Shown here piece by piece: positions 49,838 through 61,856 of a stretch of DNA of 64,000 nucleotides (positions are counted from its first letter, which is position 1; every line of letters starts with the position of its first letter). The notes below the pieces were generated by a model, which was not told the DNA's origin, ran no database searches, and worked only from the letters and a program-made list of their open reading frames with translations. The stretch is from Rallus limicola (taxonomy: Eukaryota > Chordata > Aves > Gruiformes > Rallidae). The DNA lies in contig JAKCOZ010000106.1 of NCBI GenBank assembly GCA_022605955.1, positions 1 through 64,000 on the forward strand. The letters are read 5' to 3'. The translations under genes and the position numbers were made by a program.

Positions 49838-52800
49838 CTCGGCCCTAGCAGACTGCAGTTCAAAACATGCTAAACGTCCAGCAATAACTCCCAAAGTAAA
49901 GAAGCTAGGCATGAAAGGCATAGCTTGTCTGAAACCTCCTAACAGGACACACAAGCAGACCCTGTCACTTTGGCTCTCAGCCTTTTCCTTTGCCTGGAAA
50001 GAAGGAACATACCTGCTACCTCCTACAGTGCTTTTCTCGGCCCTAGCAGACTGCAGTTCAAAACATGCTAAACGTCCAGCAATAACTCCCAAAGTAAAGA
50101 AGCTAGGCATGAAAGGCATAGCTTGTCTGAAACCTCCTAACAGGACACACAAGCAGACCCTGTCACTTTGGCTCTCAGCCTTTTCCTTTGCCTGGAAAGA
50201 GGGAACATGCCTGGAACCTCCTACGGTGCTTTTCTCGGCCCTAGCAGACTGCAGTTCAAAACATGCTAAACGTCCAGCAATAACTCCCAAAGTAAAGAAG
50301 CTAGGCATGAAAGGCATAGCTTGTCTGAAACCTCCTAACAGGACACACAAGCAGACCCTGTCACTTTGGCTCTCAGCCTTTTCCTTTGCCTGGAAAGAAG
50401 GAACATACCTGCTACCTCCTACAGTGCTTTTCTCGGCCCTAGCAGACTGCAGTTCAAAACATTCTAAACGTCCAGCAATAACTCCTAAAGTAAAGAAGCT
50501 AGGCATGAAAGGCATAGCTTGTCTGAAACCTCCTAACAGGACACACAAGCAGACCCTGTCACTTTGGCTCTCAGCCTTTTCCTTTGCCTGGAAAGAGGGA
50601 ACATGCCTGGAACCTCCTACGGTGCTTTTCTCGGCCCTAGCAGACTGCAGTTCAAAACATGCTAAACGTCCAGCAATAACTCCCAAAGTAAAGAAGCTAG
50701 GACTGAAAGGCATAGCTTGTCTGAAACCTCCTACCAGGACACACAAGCAGACCCTGTCACTTTGGCTCTCAGCCTTTTCCTTTGCCTGGAAAGAAGGAAC
50801 ATACCTGCTACCTCCTACAGTGCTTTTCTCGGCCCTAGCAGACTGCAGTTCAAAACATGCTAAACGTCCAGCAATAACTCCCAAAGTAAAGAAGCTAGGC
50901 ATGAAAGGCATAGCTTGTCTGAAACCTCCTAACAGGACACACAAGCAGACCCTGTCACTTTGGCTCTCAGCCTTTTCCTTTGCCTGGAAAGAAGGAACAT
51001 ACCTGCTACCTCCTACAGTGCTTTTCTCGGCCCTAGCAGACTGCTGTTCAAAACATGCTAAACGTCCAGCAATAACTCCCAAAGTAAAGAAGCTAGGCAT
51101 GAAAGGCATAGCTTGTCTGAAACCTCCTAACAGGACACACAAGCAGACCCTGTCACTTTGGCTCTCAGCCTTTTCCTTTGCCTGGAAAGAGGGAACATGC
51201 CTGGAACCTCCTACGGTGCTTTTCTCGGCCCTAGCAGACTGCAGTTCAAAACATGCTAAACGTCCAGCAATAACTCCCAAAGTAAAGAAGCTAGGCATGA
51301 AAGGCATAGCTTGTCTGAAACCTCCTAACAGGACACACAAGCAGACCCTGTCACTTTGGCTCTCAGCCTTTTCCTTTGCCTGGAAAGAGGGAACATGCCT
51401 GGAACCTCCTACGGTGCTTTTCTCGGCCCTAGCAGACTGCAGTTCAAAACATGCTAAACGTCCAGCAATAACTCCCAAAGTAAAGAAGCTAGGACTGAAA
51501 GGCATAGCTTGTCTGAAACCTCCTAACAGGACTCACAAGCAGACCCTGTCACTTTGGCTCTCAGCCTTTTCCTTTGCCTGGAAAGAAGGAACATACCTGC
51601 TACCTCCTACAGTGCTTTTCTCGGCCCTAGCAGACTGCAGTTCAAAACATGCTAAACGTCCAGCAATAACTCCCAAAGTAAAGAAGCTAGGCATGAAAGG
51701 CATAGCTTGTCTGAAACCTCCTAACAGGACACACAAGCAGACCCTGTCACTTTGGCTCTCAGCCTTTTCCTTTGCCTGGAAAGAGGGAACATGCCTGGAA
51801 CCTCCTACGGTGCTTTTCTCGGCCCTAGCAGACTGCAGTTCAAAACATGCTAAACGTCCAGCAATAACTCCCAAAGTAAAGAAGCTAGGCATGAAAGGCA
51901 TAGCTTGTCTGAAACCTCCTAACAGGACACACAAGCAGACCCTGTCACTTTGGCTCTCAGCCTTTTCCTTTGCCTGGAAAGAGGGAACATGCCTGGAACC
52001 TCCTACGGTGCTTTTCTCGGCCCTAGCAGACTGCAGTTCAAAACATGCTAAACGTCCAGCAATAACTCCCAAAGTAAAGAAGCTAGGACTGAAAGGCATA
52101 GCTTGTCTGAAACCTCCTAACAGGACACACAAGCAGACCCTGTCATTTTGGCTCTCAGCCTTTTCCTTTGCCTGGAAAGAAGGAACATACCTGCTACCTC
52201 CTACAGTGCTTTTCTCGGCCCTAGCAGACTGCAGTTCAAAACATGCTAAACGTCCAGCAATAACTCCTAAAGTAAAGAAGCTAGGCATGAAAGGCATAGC
52301 TTGTCTGAAACCTCCTAACAGGACACACAAGCAGACCCTGTCACTTTGGCTCTCAGCCTTTTCCTTTGCCTGGAAAGAGGGAACATGCCTGGAACCTCCT
52401 ACGGTGCTTTTCTCGGCCCTAGCAGACTGCAGTTCAAAACATGCTAAACGTCCAGCAATAACTCCCAAAGTAAAGAAGCTAGGACTGAAAGGCATAGCTT
52501 GTCTGAAACCTCCTACCAGGACACACAAGCAGACCCTGTCACTTTGGCTCTCAGCCTTTTCCTTTGCCTGGAAAGAAGGAACATACCTGCTACCTCCTAC
52601 GGTGCTTTTCTCGGCCCTAGCAGACTGCAGTTCAAAACATGCTAAACGTCCAGCAATAACTCCCAAAGTAAAGAAGCTAGGCATGAAAGGCATAGCTTGT
52701 CTGAAACCTCCTAACAGGACACACAAGCAGACCCTGTCACTTTGGCTCTCAGCCTTTTCCTTTGCCTGGAAAGAAGGAACATACCTGCTACCTCCTACAG

Positions 52801-54551
52801 TGCTTTTCTCGGCCCTAGCAGACTGCTGTTCAAAACATGCTAAACGTCCAGCAATAACTCCCAAAGTAAAGAAGCTAGGCATGAAAGGCATAGCTTGTCT
52901 GAAACCTCCTAACAGGACACACAAGCAGACCCTGTCACTTTGGCTCTCAGCCTTTTCCTTTGCCTGGAAAGAGGGAACATGCCTGGAACCTCCTACGGTG
53001 CTTTTCTCGGCCCTAGCAGACTGCAGTTCAAAACATGCTAAACGTCCAGCAATAACTCCCAAAGTAAAGAAGCTAGGCCTGAAAGGCATAGCTTGTCTGA
53101 AACCTCCTAACAGGACACACAAGCAGACCCTGTCACTTTGGCTCTCAGCCTTTTCCTTTGCCTGGAAAGAGGGAACATGCCTGGAACCTCCTACGGTGCT
53201 TTTCTCGGCCCTAGCAGACTGCAGTTCAAAACATGCTAAACGTCCAGCAATAACTCCCAAAGTAAAGAAGCTAGGACTGAAAGGCATAGCTTGTCTGAAA
53301 CCTCCTAACAGGACACACAAGCAGACCCTGTCACTTTGGCTCTCAGCCTTTTCCTTTGCCTGGAAAGAAGGAACATACCTGCTACCTCCTACAGTGCTTT
53401 TCTCGGCCCTAGCAGACTGCAGTTCAAAACATGCTAAACGTCCAGCAATAACTCCCAAAGTAAAGAAGCTAGGACTGAAAGGCATAGCTTGTCTGAAACC
53501 TCCTAACAGGACACACAAGCAGACCCTGTCACTTTGGCTCTCAGCCTTTTCCTTTGCCTGGAAAGAGGGAACATGCCTGGAACCTTCTACAGTGCTTTTC
53601 TCGGCCCTAGCAGACTTCAGTTCAAAACATGCTAAACGTCCAGCAATAACTCCCAAAGTAAAGAAGCTAGGACTGAAAGGCATAGCTTGTCTGAAACCTC
53701 CTAACAGGACACACAAGCAGACCCTGTCACTTTGGCTCTCAGCCTTTTCCTTTGCCTGGAAAGAGGGAACATGCCTGGAACCTCCTACGGTGCTTTTCTC
53801 GGCCCTAGCAGACTGCAGTTCAAAACATGCTAAACGTCCAGCAATAACTCCCAAAGTAAAGAAGCTAGGCATGAAAGGCATAGCTTGTCTGAAACCTCCT
53901 AACAGGACACACAAGCAGACCCTGTCACTTTGGCTCTCAGCCTTTTCCTTTGCCTGGAAAGAGGGAACATGCCTGGAACCTCCTACGGTGCTTTTCTCGG
54001 CCCTAGCAGACTGCAGTTCAAAACATGCTAAACGTCCAGCAATAACTCCCAAAGTAAAGAAGCTAGGCCTGAAAGGCATAGCTTGTCTGAAACCTCCTAA
54101 CAGGACACACAAGCAGACCCTGTCACTTTGGCTCTCAGCCTTTTCCTTTGCCTGGAAAGAGGGAACATGCCTGGAACCTCCTACGGTGCTTTTCTCGGCC
54201 CTAGCAGACTGCAGTTCAAAACATGCTAAACGTCCAGCAATAACTCCCAAAGTAAAGAAGCTAGGACTGAAAGGCATAGCTTGTCTGAAACCTCCTAACA
54301 GGACACACAAGCAGACCCTGTCACTTTGGCTCTCAGCCTTTTCCTTTGCCTGGAAAGAAGGAACATACCTGCTACCTCCTACAGTGCTTTTCTCGGCCCT
54401 AGCAGACTGCAGTTCAAAACATGCTAAACGTCCAGCAATAACTCCCAAAGTAAAGAAGCTAGGCATGAAAGGCATAGCTTGTCTGAAACCTCCTAACAGG
54501 ACACACAAGCAGACCCTGTCACTTTGGCTCTCAGCCTTTTCCTTTGCCTAG

Positions 54552-55937
54552 AAAGAAGGAACATACCTGCTACCTCTTACAGTGCTTTTCTCGGCCCTAG
54601 CAGACTGCAGTTCAAAACATGCTAAACGTCCAGCAATAACTCCCAAAGTAAAGAAGCTAGGCATGAAAGGCATAGCTTGTCTGAAACCTCCTAACAGGAC
54701 ACACAAGCAGACCCTGTCACTTTGGCTCTCAGCCTTTTCCTTTGCCTGGAAAGAGGGAACATGCCTGGAACCTCCTACGGTGCTTTTCTCGGCCCTAGCA
54801 GACTGCAGTTCAAAACATGCTAAACGTCCAGCAATAACTCCCAAAGTAAAGAAGCTAGGCCTGAAAGGCATAGCTTGTCTGAAACCTCCTAACAGGACAC
54901 ACAAGCAGACCCTGTCACTTTGGCTCTCAGCCTTTTCCTTTGCCTGGAAAGAGGGAACATACCTGCTACCTCCTACGGTGCTTTTCTCGGCCCTAGCAGA
55001 CTGCAGTTCAAAACATGCTAAACGTCCAGCAATAACTCCCAAAGTAAAGAAGCTAGGACTGAAAGGCATAGCTTGTCTGAAACCTCCTAACAGGACACAC
55101 AAGCAGATCCTGTCACTTTTGCTCTCAGCCTTTTCCTTTGCCTGGAAAGAAGGAACATACCTGCTACCTCCTACAGTGCTTTTCTCGGCCCTAGCAGACT
55201 GCAGTTCAAAACATGCTAAACGTCCAGCAATAACTCCCAAAGTAAAGAAGCTAGGCATGAAAGGCATAGCTGGTCTGAAACCTCCTAACAGGACACACAA
55301 GCAGACCCTGTCACTTTGGCTCTCAGCCTTTTCCTTTGCCTGGAAAGAGGGAACATGCCTGGAACCTCCTACGGTGCTTTTCTCGGCCCTAGCAGACTGC
55401 AGTTCAAAACATGCTAAACGTCCAGTAATAACTCCCAAAGTAAAGAAGCTAGGCATGAAAGGCATAGCTTGTCTGAAACCTCCTAACAGGACACACAAGC
55501 AGACCCTGTCACTTTGGCTCTCAGCCTTTTCCTTTGCATGGAAAGAGGGAACATGCCTGGAACCTCCTACGGTGCTTTTCTCGGCCCTAGCAGACTGCTG
55601 TTCAAAACATGCTAAACGTCCAGCAATAACTCCCAAAGTAAAGAAGCTAGGCATGAAAGGCATAGCTTGTCTGAAACCTCCTAACAGGACACACAAGCAG
55701 ACCCTGTCACTTTGGCTCTCAGCCTTTTCCTTTGCCTGGAAAGAAGGAACATACCTGCTACCTCCTACAGTGCTTTTCTCGGCCCTAGCAGACTGCAGTT
55801 CAAAACATGCTAAACGTCCAGCAATAACTCCCAAAGTAAAGAAGCTAGGACTGAAAGGCATAGCTTGTCTGAAACCTCCTAACAGGACACACAAGCAGAC
55901 CCTGTCACTTTGGCTCTCAGCCTTTTCCTTTGCCTAG
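54552..55937 (+). repeat. Domain 2 short unit, 7 monomers (1,386 bp)
   Basis: It has the same length and bounding markers as 43,661-45,046, and AGATCCTGTC/CTTTTGCTC is again in the third monomer. Monomers 4-6 differ: GCTGGTCTGA (about 55,268), CCAGTAATAAC (about 55,422) and a CC monomer with TGCATGG. Confidence 0.85.
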
Positions 55938-57719
55938 AAAGAAGGAACATACCTGCTACCTCTTACAGTGCTTTTCTCGGCCCTAGCAGACTGCAGTTCA
56001 AAACATGCTAAACGTCCAGCAATAACTCCCAAAGTAAAGAAGCTAGGACTGAAAGGCATAGCTTGTCTGAAACCTCCTAACAGGACACACAAGCAGACCC
56101 TGTCACTTTGGCTCTCAGCCTTTTCCTTTGCCTGGAAAGAGGGAACATGCCTGGAACCTCCTACGGTGCTTTTCTCGGCCCTAGCAGACTGCAGTTCAAA
56201 ACATGCTAAACGTCCAGCAATAACTCCCAAAGTAAAGAAGCTAGGCATGAAAGGCATAGCTTGTCTGAAACCTCCTAACAGGACACACAAGCAGACCCTG
56301 TCACTTTGGCTCTCAGCCTTTTCCTTTGCCTGGAAAGAGGGAACATGCCTGGAACCTCCTACGGTGCTTTTCTCGGCCCTAGCAGACTGCAGTTCAAAAC
56401 ATGCTAAACGTCCAGCAATAACTCCCAAAGTAAAGAAGCTAGGACTGAAAGGCATAGCTTGTCTGAAACCTCCTAACAGGACACACAAGCAGATCCTGTC
56501 ACTTTTGCTCTCAGCCTTTTCCTTTGCCTGGAAAGAAGGAACATACCTGCTACCTCCTACAGTGCTTTTCTCGGCCCTAGCAGACTGCAGTTCAAAACAT
56601 GCTAAACGTCCAGCAATAACTCCCAAAGTAAAGAAGCTAGGCATGAAAGGCATAGCTGGTCTGAAACCTCCTAACAGGACACACAAGCAGACCCTGTCAC
56701 TTTGGCTCTCAGCCTTTTCCTTTGCCTGGAAAGAGGGAACATGCCTGGAACCTCCTACGGTGCTTTTCTCGGCCCTAGCAGACTGCAGTTCAAAACATGC
56801 TAAACGTCCAGTAATAACTCCCAAAGTAAAGAAGCTAGGCATGAAAGGCATAGCTTGTCTGAAACCTCCTAACAGGACACACAAGCAGACCCTGTCACTT
56901 TGGCTCTCAGCCTTTTCCTTTGCATGGAAAGAGGGAACATGCCTGGAACCTCCTACGGTGCTTTTCTCGGCCCTAGCAGACTGCTGTTCAAAACATGCTA
57001 AACGTCCAGCAATAACTCCCAAAGTAAAGAAGCTAGGCATGAAAGGCATAGCTTGTCTGAAACCTCCTAACAGGACACACAAGCAGACCCTGTCACTTTG
57101 GCTCTCAGCCTTTTCCTTTGCCTGGAAAGAGGGAACATGCCTGGAACCTCCTACGGTGCTTTTCTCGGCCCTAGCAGACTGCAGTTCAAAACATGCTAAA
57201 CGTCCAGCAATAACTCCCAAAGTAAAGAAGCTAGGACTGAAAGGCATAGCTTGTCTGAAACCTCCTACCAGGACACACAAGCAGACCCTGTCACTTTGGC
57301 TCTCAGCCTTTTCCTTTGCCTGGAAAGAAGGAACATACCTGCTACCTCCTACAGTGCTTTTCTCGGCCCTAGCAGACTGCAGTTCAAAACATGCTAAACG
57401 TCCAGCAATAACTCCCAAAGTAAAGAAGCTAGGCATGAAAGGCATAGCTTGTCTGAAACCTCCTAACAGGACACACAAGCAGACCCTGTCACTTTGGCTC
57501 TCAGCCTTTTCCTTTGCCTGGAAAGAAGGAACATACCTGCTACCTCCTACAGTGCTTTTCTCGGCCCTAGCAGACTGCAGTTCAAAACATGCTAAACGTC
57601 CAGCAATAACTCCCAAAGTAAAGAAGCTAGGACTGAAAGGCATAGCTTGTCTGAAACCTCCTAACAGGACACACAAGCAGACCCTGTCACTTTGGCTCTC
57701 AGCCTTTTCCTTTGCCTAG
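55938..57719 (+). repeat. Domain 2 short unit, 9 monomers (1,782 bp)
   Basis: It shares the run AGATCCTGTC, GCTGGTCTGA (56,656), CCAGTAATAAC (56,809), CC with the preceding unit, then adds two monomers (CTACCAGGAC and B) before the CCTAGAAAG marker at 57,717. It is most easily read as a tandem copy of the preceding unit with a two-monomer insertion. Confidence 0.85.
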
Positions 57720-60700
57720 AAAGAAGGAACATACCTGCTACCTCTTACAGTGCTTTTCTCGGCCCTAGCAGACTGCAGTTCAAAACATGCTAAACGTCCA
57801 GCAATAACTCCCAAAGTAAAGAAGCTAGGACTGAAAGGCATAGCTTGTCTGAAACCTCCTAACAGGACACACAAGCAGACCCTGTCACTTTGGCTCTCAG
57901 CCTTTTCCTTTGCCTGGAAAGAGGGAACATGCCTGGAACCTCCTACGGTGCTTTTCTCGGCCCTAGCAGACTGCAGTTCAAAACATGCTAAACGTCCAGC
58001 AATAACTCCCAAAGTAAAGAAGCTAGGCATGAAAGGCATAGCTTGTCTGAAACCTCCTAACAGGACACACAAGCAGACCCTGTCACTTTGGCTCTCAGCC
58101 TTTTCCTTTGCCTGGAAAGAGGGAACATGCCTGGAACCTCCTACGGTGCTTTTCTCGGCCCTAGCAGACTGCAGTTCAAAACATGCTAAACGTCCAGCAA
58201 TAACTCCCAAAGTAAAGAAGCTAGGACTGAAAGGCATAGCTTGTCTGAAACCTCCTAACAGGACACACAAGCAGACCCTGTCACTTTGGCTCTCAGCCTT
58301 TTCCTTTGCCTGGAAAGAGGGAACATGCCTGGAACCTCCTACGGTGCTTTTCTCGGCCCTAGCAGACTGCAGTTCAAAACATGCTAAACGTCCAGCAATA
58401 ACTCCCAAAGTAAAGAAGCTAGGCATGAAAGGCATAGCTTGTCTGAAACCTCCTAACAGGACACACAAGCAGACCCTGTCACTTTGGCTCTCAGCCTTTT
58501 CCTTTGCCTGGAAAGAGGGAACATGCCTGGAACCTCCTACGGTGCTTTTCTCGGCCCTAGCAGACTGCAGTTCAAAACATGCTAAACGTCCAGCAATAAC
58601 TCCCAAAGTAAAGAAGCTAGGACTGAAAGGCATAGCTTGTCTGAAACCTCCTAACAGGACACACAAGCAGATCCTGTCACTTTTGCTCTCAGCCTTTTCC
58701 TTTGCCTGGAAAGAAGGAACATACCTGCTACCTCCTACAGTGCTTTTCTCGGCCCTAGCAGACTGCAGTTCAAAACATGCTAAACGTCCAGCAATAACTC
58801 CCAAAGTAAAGAAGCTAGGCATGAAAGGCATAGCTTGTCTGAAACCTCCTAACAGGACACACAAGCAGACCCTGTCACTTTGGCTCTCAGCCTTTTCCTT
58901 TGCCTGGAAAGAGGGAACATGCCTGGAAGCTCCTACGGTGCTTTTCTCGGCCCTAGCAGACTGCAGTTCAAAACATGCTAAACGTCCAGCAATAACTCCC
59001 AAAGTAAAGAAGCTAGGAATGAAAGGCATAGCTTGTCTGAAACCTCCTAACAGGACACACAAGCAGACCCTGTCACTTTGGCTCTCAGCCTTTTCCTTTG
59101 CCTGGAAAGAAGGAACATACCTGCTACGTCCTACAGTGCTTTTCTCGGCCCTAGCAGACTGCAGTTCAAAACATGCTAAACGTCCAGCAATAACTCCCAA
59201 AGTAAAGAAGCTAGGCATGAAAGGCATAGCTTGTCTGAAACCTCCTAACAGGACACACAAGCAGACCCTGTCACTTTGGCTCTCAGCCTTTTCCTTTGCC
59301 TGGAAAGAGGGAACATGCCTGGAACCTCCTACGGTGCTTTTCTCGGCCCTAGCAGACTGCAGTTCAAAACATGCTAAACGTCCAGCAATAACTCCCAAAG
59401 TAAAGAAGCTAGGACTGAAAGGCATAGCTTGTCTGAAACCTCCTAACAGGACACACAGGCAGACCCTGTCACTTTGGCTCTCAGCCTTTTCCTTTGCCTG
59501 GAAAGAGGGAACATGCCTGGAACCTCCTACGGTGCTTTTCTCGGCCCTAGCAGACTGCAGTTCAAAACATGCTAAACGTCCAGCAATAACTCCCAAAGTA
59601 AAGAAGCTAGGCCTGAAAGGCATAGCTTGTCTGAAACCTCCTAACAGGACACACAAGCAGACCCTGTCACTTTGGCTCTCAGCCTTTTCCTTTGCCTGGA
59701 AAGAGGGAACATGCCTGGAACCTCCTACGGTGCTTTTCTCGGCCCTAGCAGACTGCAGTTCAAAACATGCTAAATGTCCAGCAATAACTCCCAAAGTAAA
59801 GAAGCTAGGCATGAAAGGCATAGCTTGTCTGAAACCTCCTAACAGGACACACAAGCAGACCCTGTCACTTTGGCTCTCAGCCTTTTCCTTTGCCTGGAAA
59901 GAAGGAACATACCTGCTACCTCCTACGGTGCTTTTCTCGGCCCTAGCAGACTGCAGTTCAAAACATGCTAAACGTCCAGCAATAACTCCCAAAGTAAAGA
60001 AGCTAGGACTGAAAGGCATAGCTTGTCTGAAACCTCCTAACAGGACACACAAGCAGACCCTGTCACTTTGGCTCTCAGCCTTTTCCTTTGCCTGGAAAGA
60101 GGGAACATGCCTGGAACCTCCTACGGTGCTTTTCTCGGCCCTAGCAGACTGCAGTTCAAAACATGCTAAACGTCCAGCAATAACTCCCAAAGTAAAGAAG
60201 CTAGGACTGAAAGGCATAGCTTGTCTGAAACCTCCTAACAGGACACACAAGCAGACCCTGTCACTTTGGCTCTCAGCCTTTTCCTTTGCCTGGAAAGAGG
60301 GAACATGCCTGGAAGCGCCTACGGTGCTTTTCTCGGCCCTAGCAGACTGCAGTTCAAAACATGCTAAACGTCCAGCAATAACTCCCAAAGTAAAGAAGCT
60401 AGGCATGAAAGGCATAGCTTGTCTGAAACCTCCTAACAGGACACACAAGCAGACCCTGTCACTTTGGCTCTCAGCCTTTTCCTTTGTCTGGAAAGAGGGA
60501 ACATGCCTGGAACCTCCTACGGTGCTTTTCTCGGCCCTAACAGACTGCATGACAAAACATGCTAAACGTCCAGCAATAACGCCCAAAGTAAAGAAGCTAG
60601 GCCTGAAAGGCATAGCTTGTCTGAAACCTCCTAACAGGACACACAAGCAGACCCTGTCACTTTGGCTCTCAGCCTTTTCCTTTGCCTGGAAAGAGGGAAC

Positions 60701-61296
60701 ATGCCTGGAACCTCCTACGGTGCTTTTCTCGGCCCTAACAGACTGCATGACAAAACATGCTAAACGTCCAGCAATAACGCCCAAAGTAAAGAAGCTAGGC
60801 ATGAAAGGCATAGCTTGTCTGAAACCTCCTAACAGGACACACAAGCAGACCCTGTCACTTTGGCTCTCAGCCTTTTCCTTTGCCTGGAAAGAATGAACAT
60901 ACCTGCTACCTCCTACAGTGCTTTTCTCGGCCCTAGCAGACTGCAGTTCAAAACATGCTAAACGTCCAGCAATAACTCCCAAAGTAAAGAAGCTAGGACT
61001 GAAAGGCATAGCTTGTCTGAAACCTCCTAACAGGACACACAAGCAGACCCTGTCACTTTGGCTCTCAGCCTTTTCCTTTGCCTGGAAAGAAGGAACATAC
61101 CTGCTACCTCCTACAGTGCTTTTCTCGGCCCTAGCAGACTGCAGTTCAAAACATGCTAAACGTCCAGCAATAACTCCCAAAGTAAAGAAGCTAGGCATGA
61201 AAGGCATAGCTTGTCTGAAACCTCCTAACAGGACACACAAGCAGACCCTGTCACTTTGGCTCTCAGCCTTTTCCTTTGCCTGGAAAGAAGGAACAT
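57720..61296 (+). repeat. Domain 2 right end, about 18 monomers up to the inversion
   Basis: The first four monomers repeat the order L, M, L, M seen after the 45,044 marker. AGATCCTGTC follows at about 58,670, then AP (near 58,925), a B monomer with CTACGTCC (59,125), CACACAGGCAG (59,453), TAAATGTCC (59,772), AP with AAGCGCC (60,313), a V monomer, two adjacent DM monomers, and a B monomer with GAATGAAC (60,891). The last monomer is cut at 61,296 by the orientation switch. Confidence 0.84.
60504..60899 (+). repeat. DM monomers 4 and 5, adjacent pair
   Basis: Two consecutive DM monomers both have CTGCATGACA and AATAACGCCC. The first has AGGCCTG and the second AGGCATG at the loop site. They lie about 400-800 bp from the orientation switch. 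This is the only place where DM monomers are adjacent. Confidence 0.85.
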
Positions 61297-61302
61297 GTGT
61301 GT
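61291..61302. other. Orientation-switch junction of the satellite array
   Basis: The left arm reads GAAGGAACAT and should continue ACCTGC or GCCTGG. It passes directly into GTGTGTCCTG, which on the right arm would be preceded by CTGCTT. The join therefore falls at 61,296/61,297, inside a monomer and out of mirror register. At most one base (T at 61,296) is shared by both parents, two if the left parent were A type. No spacer, transposon end or target-site duplication is visible. It may be a real inversion breakpoint or an assembly join. Confidence 0.9.
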
Positions 61303-61856
61303 CCTGTTAGGAGGTTTCAGACAAGCTATGCCTTTCAGTCCTAGCTTCTTTACTTTGGGAGTTATTGCTGGACGTTTAGCATGTTTTGAACTGCAGTCTG
61401 CTAGGGCCGAGAAAAGCACCGTAGGAGGTTCCAGGCATGTTCCCTCTTTCCAGGCAAAGGAAAAGGCTGAGAGCCAAAGTGACAGGGTCTGCTTGTGTGT
61501 CCTGTTAGGAGGTTTCAGACAAGCTATGCCTTTCAGGCCTAGCTTCTTTACTTTGGGAGTTATTGCTGGACGTTTAGCATGTTTTGAACTGCAGTCTGCT
61601 AGGGCCGAGAAAAGCACCGTAGGAGGTTCCAGGCATGTTCCCTCTTTCCAGGCAAAGGAAAAGGCTGAGAGCCAAAGTGACAGGGTCTGCTTGTGTGTCC
61701 TGTTAGGAGGTTTCAGACAAGCTATGCCTTTCAGGCCTAGCTTCTTTACTTTGGGAGTTATTGCTGGACGTTTAGCATGTTTTGAACTGCAGTCTGCTAG
61801 GGCCGAGAAAAGCAGTGTAGGAGGTAGCAGGTATGTTCCTTCTTTCCAGGCAAAGA
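61297..61856 (-). repeat. Inverted-arm unit, partial copy next to the junction
   Basis: This segment corresponds to 62,880-63,439 one unit further on, including the B monomer with CACTGC and the one-base deletion. I noticed about two differences: AGGCCTAG at 61,534 against AGTCCTAG at 63,117, and CTGCAGTCTG against CTGCAATCTG at about 63,173. Confidence 0.83.

Larger units (their letters stand above)
45851..54551 (+). repeat. Large domain 2 duplication, copy 2 (about 8.7 kb)
   Basis: It is colinear with 34,762-43,660 at an offset of 11,089 bp (56 x 198 + 1). Past about 52.9 kb it has one monomer fewer, so the CCTAGAAAG marker comes 10,891 bp after its partner (43,658 to 54,549). The copies differ at scattered sites, mainly the M/L loop site, and in one monomer that is AP here (near 48,828) but plain A in copy 1. 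Private changes here are GAACAAGCC at about 48,026 and CCTTCTACAG at about 53,583. Confidence 0.86.
1..61296 (+). repeat. 198-bp satellite array, forward arm (about 310 monomers)
   Basis: Monomers follow each other head to tail without interruption. The landmark GAAGCTAGG recurs at 201, 399 and so on to 38,613, which is exactly 194 periods of 198 bp. It then recurs at 38,812, 49,901 and 61,187 with the same period apart from two single-base insertions. Monomers look well above 95% identical by eye, and the differences sit at a limited set of recurring sites. The left edge is cut by the window. No gene, transposon, simple-repeat tract or unique spacer was seen anywhere in this arm. The arrangement is typical of eukaryotic centromeric or heterochromatic satellite; the location is inferred, not shown. 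Confidence 0.98.
32176..61296 (+). repeat. Higher-order repeat domain 2
   Basis: This domain lacks KL, R, HP, CM, TP and the TGGAAATAGG end. It has its own markers: CCTAGAAAG at about 43,658, 45,044, 54,549, 55,935 and 57,717; CTACCAGGAC; AGGACTCAC at about 37,866, 40,441, 48,955 and 51,530; CTTTTGCTCTCAGC; the DM monomers; and a T5 run in two monomers. Most B monomers read CTACAGTG. Its main structure is an 11,089-bp tandem duplication followed by shorter 7- and 9-monomer units and a mixed end before the orientation switch. Confidence 0.87.

Noticed and set aside
61281..61320. Transposon or retroelement end at the orientation switch
   Set aside because: No inserted bases, terminal repeats or target-site duplication are visible; satellite sequence abuts satellite sequence.
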